Origin: an uncultured Clostridia bacterium
GTDB taxonomy: Bacteria > Bacillota > Clostridia > Oscillospirales > Acutalibacteraceae
Assembly: GCA_937897215.1 (NCBI GenBank)
Contig: CALCBQ010000201.1
Location: 1-9,019 of the forward strand
Length of the DNA: 9,019 nucleotides
Reading direction: 5' to 3'
This document shows positions 1 through 4,559 of the stretch, piece after piece. Under the pieces are notes generated by a model, which worked only from the letters and a program-made list of their open reading frames with translations, was not told the DNA's origin and ran no database searches. The translations under genes and the position numbers were made by a program. The first letter of the stretch is position 1. Every line of letters starts with the position of its first letter.

Positions 1-20
1 GAGGGCTATGCCCGCATAAG

Positions 21-44
21 AAAAACCACCCGTTTGACGGGTGG
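21..44 (-). terminator. Rho-independent terminator at the end of the operon
   Basis: On the minus strand, CCACCCGT and ACGGGTGG form a perfect 8-bp GC-rich stem with a CAA loop, followed at once by five T residues (25 to 21). It starts 23 bp after the alcohol dehydrogenase stop codon and is the only convincing intrinsic terminator in the window, so it probably ends the whole transcript. The plus strand also has a T-rich stretch after the stem (about 48 to 58), but offset by several bases, so activity in the other direction is less certain. Confidence 0.88.
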
Positions 45-67
45 ATGTTTATTTTTTTGATTTTAAA

Positions 68-1276
68 TTATTCCTTAATCATCAATGACTTAACAATTGC
101 TGTCATTTCTTCTTCGCCGTAGATTACAGGAACAGGGTAGAGTGGGTTACCTTCTTTAAGTGCGCGTTCAACGATAATTGGAATATCTTTTTCCTGAATT
201 TGTGCAAAGCCCTTTGGAATGCCCATTCTTTCGTTCATAGCGTAGATTTCAGCAATAAATGCCTTTGCCTTTGTTTCTTCGCTATCACCTTTGATACCAA
301 CAAGGTCAGCAAGCTTTGAAAGTGAGCCATAAACTGCACTGCCGTAAGACTCGAGCATTACAGGAAGAATAACTGCATTTGCAAGACCGTGAGGAATACC
401 GTACTGACCACCAAGGTTGTGTGCAACTGCGTGAACATAACCAACATAAGCACGTGTAAATGCCATACCTGCATAGTAAGAAGCGAGAAGCATATTGTTG
501 CGGGCTTCAATGTTTTTACCGTCTGTGTATGCTGTTTCAAGGTTTTCAAAAATCATTTTTGTTGCCTTTTCAGCATAGTTAGTTGTTGATTTAACGTTTG
601 ATTTACCGATGTATGCTTCAACTGCGTGAGTAAGAGCGTCCATACCTGTTGTTGATGTGATGTGTGGTGGAAGACCTACTGTAAGTTCAGGGTCAAACAC
701 TGCAAATCTTGGACGAAGGAATGGGTCGTTACAAGCATTCTTTTCGTGTGTCTTTGAGTTAGAAACAACTGCTGCAAGAGTGCATTCTGAACCTGTACCA
801 GCTGTTGTAGGAACTGCAAAGAATGGTGGAAGTGGACGAAGAATTTTCATAAGTCCGCGCATTTTTTCAACCGGCTGGTTTGGTTTAACAACTCTTGCCG
901 CTGCAATCTTTGCACAGTCCATTGGAGAGCCGCCACCGAATGCGATAATACCCTGACAACCGTTAGCATTATACATATCTTTTGCTTCTTCAATGTTTTC
1001 GATTGTTGGGTTTGGCTGAGTACCGTCATAAACTACATACTCAACTCCTGCGTTGTCCATTTCTTCGTAAAGAGAGTTAAGAAGACCAAGTGAAGTAAGA
1101 CCTTTATCTGTTACGATAAGTACTTTTTTAAGTCCTTTTTCTTTGATAACTCCCGGAAGTTTACGAATACTGCCTGGGCCTGTGAGCATAAACGGCTCGC
1201 CCCATGGCATAAAGCATTCAGCAATAAACATAACTTTCTGGAATACTCTGCAATACGCTTTGTAAAGATTTGTCAT
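68..1276 (-). CDS. Iron-containing (group III) alcohol dehydrogenase
   Basis: This 402-residue protein probably reduces an aldehyde or ketone to an alcohol, or the reverse, with NAD(P)H in the cytoplasm; the substrate cannot be read from sequence. The dinucleotide-binding loop GGGSPMDCAK is at residues 114-123 and TTAGTGSE near 157-164. The expected metal ligands are present: D213 and H217 in GMDALTHAVEAY, H282 in VHAVAH, H296 in PHGLAN. An N-terminal stretch of about 30 residues, with YCRVFQ and MPWGEP, precedes the usual family start. The frame is open back to 1354, inside ribF, but ATG 1276 is chosen because AAAGGGGA lies 9 nt upstream, whereas ATG 1297 has no such site. It begins 28 bp after ribF and the terminator follows, so it is probably the last gene of the operon. 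Likely roles are fermentative NADH reoxidation or aldehyde detoxification. Confidence 0.93.
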   Translation of the reverse strand: MTNLYKAYCRVFQKVMFIAECFMPWGEPFMLTGPGSIRKLPGVIKEKGLKKVLIVTDKGLTSLGLLNSLYEEMDNAGVEYVVYDGTQPNPTIENIEEAKDMYNANGCQGIIAFGGGSPMDCAKIAAARVVKPNQPVEKMRGLMKILRPLPPFFAVPTTAGTGSECTLAAVVSNSKTHEKNACNDPFLRPRFAVFDPELTVGLPPHITSTTGMDALTHAVEAYIGKSNVKSTTNYAEKATKMIFENLETAYTDGKNIEARNNMLLASYYAGMAFTRAYVGYVHAVAHNLGGQYGIPHGLANAVILPVMLESYGSAVYGSLSKLADLVGIKGDSEETKAKAFIAEIYAMNERMGIPKGFAQIQEKDIPIIVERALKEGNPLYPVPVIYGEEEMTAIVKSLMIKE

Positions 1277-1285
1277 AATAAAAAG

Positions 1286-1293
1286 TCCCCTTT
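1286..1293 (-). promoter_or_regulatory. Ribosome binding site fixing the alcohol dehydrogenase start
   Basis: The minus strand reads AAAGGGGA, then 9 nt, then ATG at 1276. The upstream in-frame ATGs at 1297 and 1354 have no comparable purine-rich site, so this site decides the start. Confidence 0.75.
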
Positions 1294-1304
1294 TCATATA
1301 ATGT

Positions 1305-2189
1305 TTATTTCTTGCTGTTGAAGATTTCAACAGCTGATTTACTGTCTTTGTCAATTTGCTCTTTCAATTCTTCTTTTGAGTCGAATTTCTTTTCGCCACG
1401 AATGAATGAAATGAGCTCGACTTTAATTCTTCTGTTATAAAGGTTGCCGTCGAAACCAAGAATGCAGGTTTCGCTGAGCACCTTGTCGCCACCGATTGTG
1501 GGATGACAACCAAAATTTGTAACTGAGGGATAAATTACACCGTCAACAGTTGATTGCGATGCATAAACCCCGTGTTTCAGGTTGATAAAATCCACGGGAA
1601 AATGTTGATTAATTGTAGGAAATCCAAAATACTTCTTGCCGATTTTGTTCCCCTCAACAACAAGAAAATCATAAGAAAATTTTCTGCCCAACATATTGTT
1701 TGCATCTTCAATGTTTCCGTTTTCAAGAGCAGAGCGGATTCGTGTTGAACTGATTAACTCGCCCTTATAAGAAACATTTTCTGCTTTTTTATAGATTATT
1801 CCGTACTTTTCGCAAAGTGAACTTAAAATTTCACTGTTGCCTTGACCGTTTTTGCCGAAGTGGAAATTTTCTCCGCTTACAACCGCCCCCGCGTTGAGTT
1901 TGCCTACAAGAATATCTCTTACAAATTCTTCAGGAGTAAGGTCTTTTATTTCGTTAAAACCGATAGGCATAGGGAGTAACCCCATATTTTTGATGTTCGC
2001 TTCTTTGTCTTCTTTTGTAATGAGCATTGGCGGAGCAAAGCCCTTGATTGAAACCTGTGGATGACAGTCAAAAAGAAGTACAGACGGAACAAATCCATCA
2101 AAAGCAAAATTTTTAGTTGTTTCAAGTACTTTAAGATGACCTTTGTGCAAACCATCAAAGGTGCCAAGAGCCAACGATAACTTATTCAT
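1305..2189 (-). CDS. ribF: Bifunctional riboflavin kinase / FAD synthetase
   Basis: This 294-residue enzyme phosphorylates riboflavin to FMN and then adenylates FMN to FAD. The N-terminal nucleotidyltransferase domain has GTFDGLHKGH at residues 9-18 (the family's HxGH-type ATP motif), SGENFHFG at 105-112 and ISSTRIR at 146-152. The C-terminal riboflavin kinase domain has GFPTIN at 189-194 (the PTxN metal/ATP motif), GVYA at 207-210, the conserved glutamate E240 and FIRGEKKF at 262-269. Length fits the family (about 300-315). The chosen ATG overlaps the end of truB by 8 nt. A TTG three codons upstream at 2198 lies nearer the ribosome binding site and could be used instead. No FMN riboswitch precedes it; expression must come from the operon. 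Confidence 0.95.
   Translation of the reverse strand: MNKLSLALGTFDGLHKGHLKVLETTKNFAFDGFVPSVLLFDCHPQVSIKGFAPPMLITKEDKEANIKNMGLLPMPIGFNEIKDLTPEEFVRDILVGKLNAGAVVSGENFHFGKNGQGNSEILSSLCEKYGIIYKKAENVSYKGELISSTRIRSALENGNIEDANNMLGRKFSYDFLVVEGNKIGKKYFGFPTINQHFPVDFINLKHGVYASQSTVDGVIYPSVTNFGCHPTIGGDKVLSETCILGFDGNLYNRRIKVELISFIRGEKKFDSKEELKEQIDKDSKSAVEIFNSKK
1314..1334 (-). repeat. Perfect 9-bp inverted repeat in the 3' end of ribF
   Basis: GCTGTTGAA and TTCAACAGC form a perfect 9-bp stem with a 3-nt loop within the last codons of ribF (residues A V E I F N S). No T run follows on either strand, so it is not an intrinsic terminator. It lies about 40 nt upstream of the alcohol dehydrogenase start. It could be a transcript hairpin affecting processing, a dyad operator, or coding coincidence. 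Confidence 0.5.
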
Positions 2190-3075
2190 CAGATACAAGC
2201 ACCCTCCTTACTGTAAGGTCGCCTTCATTTTCTAAAATTTCTCCTAACCCTAAAAGGACCTTTTCAGGAGAATAAACACGATAAATACCAATAGGGTAGT
2301 CCCCGTGTAATCGTTTGTATTCAAGAGCCCCACCGTTGTGAAAACGGCGTGCCTGCGGAGTTGTAACTGTAATTTCAGGGTAACTCATAAGCGCAGTTTC
2401 AACTGATGTTATAACAGTTTCAGCCTTATTTTCACTTGCAAGTTGCTCTAATTCTTCTAATGTTACAGATTTTTCAATGTCAAATCCGTTTGCACTTGTA
2501 CGGCGAAGGTCTGTCATAACTGCACCGCAACCAAGAGTACTACCAATATCGTCGCAAAGTGAACGGATATATGTACCCGCCGAGCAAGTAACATCCATTG
2601 AAAATTCCACACCGTTAAAATCATAGATTTCTAACTTTTCGATTGTGATTTTTCTTTGTTCACGCTCTATTTCAATGCCTTTTCGCGCCAAATCATAAAG
2701 ACGCTCGCCGTCTTTTTTGAGAGCCGAATACATTGGGGGAGTCTGTAAAATTTCGCCCTTGAACTTCTCTGCAACGCTTAATAACTGTTCGAGTGTAACA
2801 TTAACAGTGTTTTCACTTAAAACTGCGCCTGTAATGTCAAGTGTGTCGGTAGTAATACCAAGTTTTACCCTTGCAGTATAGCTTTTTTTGTGTTCAGGCA
2901 ACAACTCAATAAACCGTGTAGAGTGGCCAAGCATAATAACAAGTACACCGGTAGCCATAGGGTCCAGTGTGCCTGTATGTCCCGCTTTTTTGACACCAAG
3001 AATACGAGATGCGCGTTTTACCGCCATAAAAGATGTCATATCGCGGGGTTTGTCAAGACAAATTATGCCTGTCAT
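2182..3075 (-). CDS. truB: tRNA pseudouridine(55) synthase TruB
   Basis: TruB converts U55 in the T loop of tRNAs to pseudouridine. The 297-residue protein begins MTGIICLDKPRDMTS, the normal family N-terminus. The catalytic aspartate is D38 in GHTGTLDPMATGVL. KSYTARVKLGITTDT (64-78) and QTPPMYSALKKDGERLYDLARKG (111-133) are further family motifs, and SAGTYIRSL (165-173) carries the active-site arginine R171. The C-terminal 70 residues or so resemble the small PUA-like tail. The frame stays open for 57 more codons upstream, through the hairpin repeat to an ATG at 3246, but that stretch encodes repeat sequence and matches no TruB domain. ATG 3075 has its own GGCGG site 7 nt upstream, so it is taken as the start. 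Confidence 0.96.
   Translation of the reverse strand: MTGIICLDKPRDMTSFMAVKRASRILGVKKAGHTGTLDPMATGVLVIMLGHSTRFIELLPEHKKSYTARVKLGITTDTLDITGAVLSENTVNVTLEQLLSVAEKFKGEILQTPPMYSALKKDGERLYDLARKGIEIEREQRKITIEKLEIYDFNGVEFSMDVTCSAGTYIRSLCDDIGSTLGCGAVMTDLRRTSANGFDIEKSVTLEELEQLASENKAETVITSVETALMSYPEITVTTPQARRFHNGGALEYKRLHGDYPIGIYRVYSPEKVLLGLGEILENEGDLTVRRVLVSDE
2202..2209 (-). promoter_or_regulatory. Ribosome binding site of ribF, with ambiguous start
   Basis: The minus strand reads AAGGAGGG inside the last codons of truB. The ATG at 2189 is 13 nt past GGAGG, rather far, and the in-frame TTG at 2198 is 4 nt past it, rather near. Homologues begin close to the LALGTFDG motif, which suits either start. The ATG is preferred on codon grounds. 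Confidence 0.55.
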
Positions 3076-3082
3076 TAAAATT

Positions 3083-3090
3083 CCGCCTTT
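3083..3090 (-). promoter_or_regulatory. Ribosome binding site of truB
   Basis: The minus strand reads AAAGGCGG with 7 nt to ATG 3075. It lies between the hairpin repeat (ending at 3115) and the gene, so truB keeps an independent initiation signal although the repeat separates it from nrnA. This supports the short start over the in-frame ATG at 3246. Confidence 0.7.
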
Positions 3091-3114
3091 AATACAATAA
3101 CTTTTACTAAATCC

Positions 3115-3157
3115 GCTCCCTCTGTGAGGGAGCTGTCTGCGGAGCAGACTGAGGGAG
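3115..3157. repeat. Left half of the composite repeat: two hairpins
   Basis: GCTCCCTC-TGT-GAGGGAGC (3115-3133) is a perfect 8-bp stem. The inner hairpin is GTCTGC-GGA-GCAGAC (3135-3149), and a third heptamer GAGGGAG follows at 3151-3157. The heptamer at 3116-3122 can pair locally with 3126-3132 or at longer range with 3151-3157, so two folds compete. Confidence 0.85.
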
Positions 3158-3178
3158 TAATAAAAACAAGTCAACAAA

Positions 3179-3226
3179 CTCCCTCCGTCAACGCTTATGC
3201 GTTGCCACCTCCCTCTGTGAGGGAGG
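3179..3226. repeat. Right half of the composite repeat: two hairpins
   Basis: This is the inverted counterpart of the left half. It begins with CTCCCTC (3179-3185), has an inner hairpin CAACGC-TTAT-GCGTTG (3189-3204), and ends with CCTCCCTC-TGT-GAGGGAGG (3208-3226), a perfect 8-bp stem. The inner hairpin differs in sequence from that of the left half but occupies the same place. Confidence 0.85.
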
Positions 3227-3245
3227 GATGAGTCGTCCCTATACA

Positions 3246-4196
3246 TTACTTAAAACAATTTGAAATCTTTTCAAGCAACTGAACTTTAACTTCTTCCAAC
3301 GGACATTCAAATTCGCAACCTGCTGCAGCGTGATGCCCACCACCACCAAAATTGCCACAGATTTTTGCAGCATCATAAGGCTCAACGGTGCGCATTGACA
3401 CTTTGTAACTGCCGTCATGACGCTCACGGATTGTAACACCAATTTTTACGCCCTCAATTTTGCGGGGGAGTGCTGCAATACCATCACATTCTGTTGAACT
3501 TGAGCCACTTTCCTCGAACATTTTGCGAGTGATTGTCATAATCGCGCATTTGCCGTCAAAATAACTCTCAATAGATGAAACTGCCATCTGTTCAAGTTTA
3601 AGATATGACATAGACTTTGTTTCAAACATAAGACGATTGATTGTAGTATAGTCTGCGCCTTTTTCCATAACATCTGCTGCAATTCTGTGAACAGTAGGAG
3701 TAGTGTTTGAAAACATAAAGCAACCTGTGTCAGTTGCAAGCCCTGTGTAAACGCAACTTGCGATTTCTGGTGTAATTTCTACACCTAATTCGCAGATAAC
3801 TTCATAAATTACAACCGCTGCTGCCGCTCTGTCCTCTAAAAGAAGATTTTCACTATATTCTTTGTTAGTCATATGGTGGTCAATGCATAAGAATATGTTG
3901 TCGCCATACATACCTTCAAAACTTTCGCCCAAAAGTTTTGTGTCAGCAACATCAACTGCAATTATTTTGTCAAATGTAAATTCCTCGTTGTCAACCCCAT
4001 CCCACAAATAAGAATATTTGTGGTGCATAGGGTCAACACATTTTACAAACGACTTTTTGCCCATCAGGTCAAGTGTACGCTTTAATGCAAAAGCACTGCC
4101 AAGTGTATCGCCATCAGGGTTTCTGTGAGAAAGAATAAGATAATTATCGTATTCTTTTAAGAGTGATGCGCATTTTTTTACATCGATTCTATTCAT
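3246..4196 (-). CDS. nrnA: DHH/DHHA1 phosphoesterase, NrnA-type nanoRNase / pAp phosphatase
   Basis: This 316-residue protein matches the NrnA family, which degrades 2-5 nt RNAs; some members also dephosphorylate pAp or cleave linear or cyclic dinucleotides. The manganese-binding DHH motifs are complete: HRNPDGD (H24, D28, D30), VDVAD (D82), DHH at 106-108 and ATDTG with D156. The DHHA1 substrate-binding motif GGGGHHAAAG is at 284-293. There are no membrane or sensor domains, so it is the short NrnA form, not GdpP. It starts 3 nt after rbfA, with its ribosome binding site GAGGAA lying in the last codons of rbfA. Its stop forms TAATG with a downstream ATG that leads into the repeat. Its place between rbfA and truB is typical of Firmicutes. 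Which dinucleotide or nanoRNA it prefers cannot be told from sequence. Confidence 0.93.
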   Translation of the reverse strand: MNRIDVKKCASLLKEYDNYLILSHRNPDGDTLGSAFALKRTLDLMGKKSFVKCVDPMHHKYSYLWDGVDNEEFTFDKIIAVDVADTKLLGESFEGMYGDNIFLCIDHHMTNKEYSENLLLEDRAAAAVVIYEVICELGVEITPEIASCVYTGLATDTGCFMFSNTTPTVHRIAADVMEKGADYTTINRLMFETKSMSYLKLEQMAVSSIESYFDGKCAIMTITRKMFEESGSSSTECDGIAALPRKIEGVKIGVTIRERHDGSYKVSMRTVEPYDAAKICGNFGGGGHHAAAGCEFECPLEEVKVQLLEKISNCFK

Positions 4197-4199
4197 AAA

Positions 4200-4559
4200 T
4201 TATTCCTCATCGGAAGTAATAGTAGTACTTTCGATTTTCTTGAATATTTCCATGCCGTGTTCAATTGAATCATCGGCAATAAATTTAAGTTCGGGAGTTT
4301 TACGAAGATGAAGTTTCGAGCCTACCTCACGACGAATAAGACCGGTGGCAGATGTAAGTCCTTTAACTGCCTCTTTTGCATCGTCAATGCCACTCATTGA
4401 GCTTACATAAACTTTTGCAAAAGAAAGGTCAGAACTTACATCAACACGGACAACAGTTAAAATTTTATCTTTAACTCTTGGGTCTTTTAACTCGCGGATA
4501 ATAGCCACAATTTCACGCTTAATATCTTCTGAAACTCTGCCTGTTCTGTAACCTGCCAT
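4200..4559 (-). CDS. rbfA: 30S ribosome-binding factor RbfA
   Basis: RbfA binds the immature 30S subunit near the 5' end of 16S rRNA and supports late maturation and cold growth. The 119-residue protein has the compact KH-like fold pattern: a basic start (GYRTGRVSEDIKREI), DPRVKDKILTVVRVDVSSDL at 27-45, the Ala-x-Gly kink ATG at 71-73 followed by LIRREVGSKLHLRKTPEL, and DDSIEHG at 96-102. Length is normal for the family. Its ATG shares one base with the infB stop (TAATG), which suggests translational coupling. A GGAGG lies 13 nt upstream inside infB, somewhat far from the ATG. Confidence 0.95.
   Translation of the reverse strand: MAGYRTGRVSEDIKREIVAIIRELKDPRVKDKILTVVRVDVSSDLSFAKVYVSSMSGIDDAKEAVKGLTSATGLIRREVGSKLHLRKTPELKFIADDSIEHGMEIFKKIESTTITSDEE

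Larger units (their letters stand above)
3115..3240. repeat. Composite hairpin repeat (MITE- or REP-like) between nrnA and truB
   Basis: This 126-bp element fills most of the 170-bp nrnA-truB gap. The heptamer CTCCCTC/GAGGGAG occurs six times, starting at 3116, 3126, 3151, 3179, 3209 and 3219, three in each orientation. The order is symmetric about an AT-rich centre (3158-3178). Each half holds one palindrome of the heptamer with a TGT loop, one separate inner hairpin, and one further heptamer copy. Beyond the right palindrome, AGGGA (3224-3228) and TCCCT (3236-3240) make another short dyad. No transposase or clear target duplication is present. I recall similar elements in many copies in gut clostridia, but this window has only one, so mobility is inference. 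Confidence 0.85.

Noticed and set aside
3..13. Small GGGC-TAT-GCCC hairpin at the left edge.
   Set aside because: Only a 4-bp stem with no T run on either side and cut close to the window edge; too little to call.
657..956. Plus-strand open frame of 99 codons opposite the dehydrogenase.
   Set aside because: It lies wholly within a well-supported gene, has no ribosome binding site or recognisable domain, and is an antisense shadow. The same holds for the other plus-strand frames (for example 5595-5912, 6225-6524, 8232-8537).
1277..1370. A separate promoter for the dehydrogenase on the minus strand (TTGACA or TTGAAA within ribF).
   Set aside because: No acceptable -10 hexamer lies 16-18 nt downstream of either; the best TATA-like run is about 23 nt away.
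2190..2230. FMN riboswitch ahead of ribF.
   Set aside because: ribF overlaps truB, leaving no leader, and no FMN aptamer sequence is seen.
3115..3226. CRISPR array.
   Set aside because: The repeated unit is a 7-bp heptamer in alternating orientation with spacings of 3 to 23 nt, not direct repeats with uniform spacers, and no cas genes are nearby.
3092..3245. ATACA at 3092-3096 and again at 3241-3245, a possible target site duplication around the repeat.
   Set aside because: A 5-bp match in AT-rich sequence is easily chance, and the left copy is 18 bp away from the structured part of the element, with no matching terminal inverted repeats at those borders.
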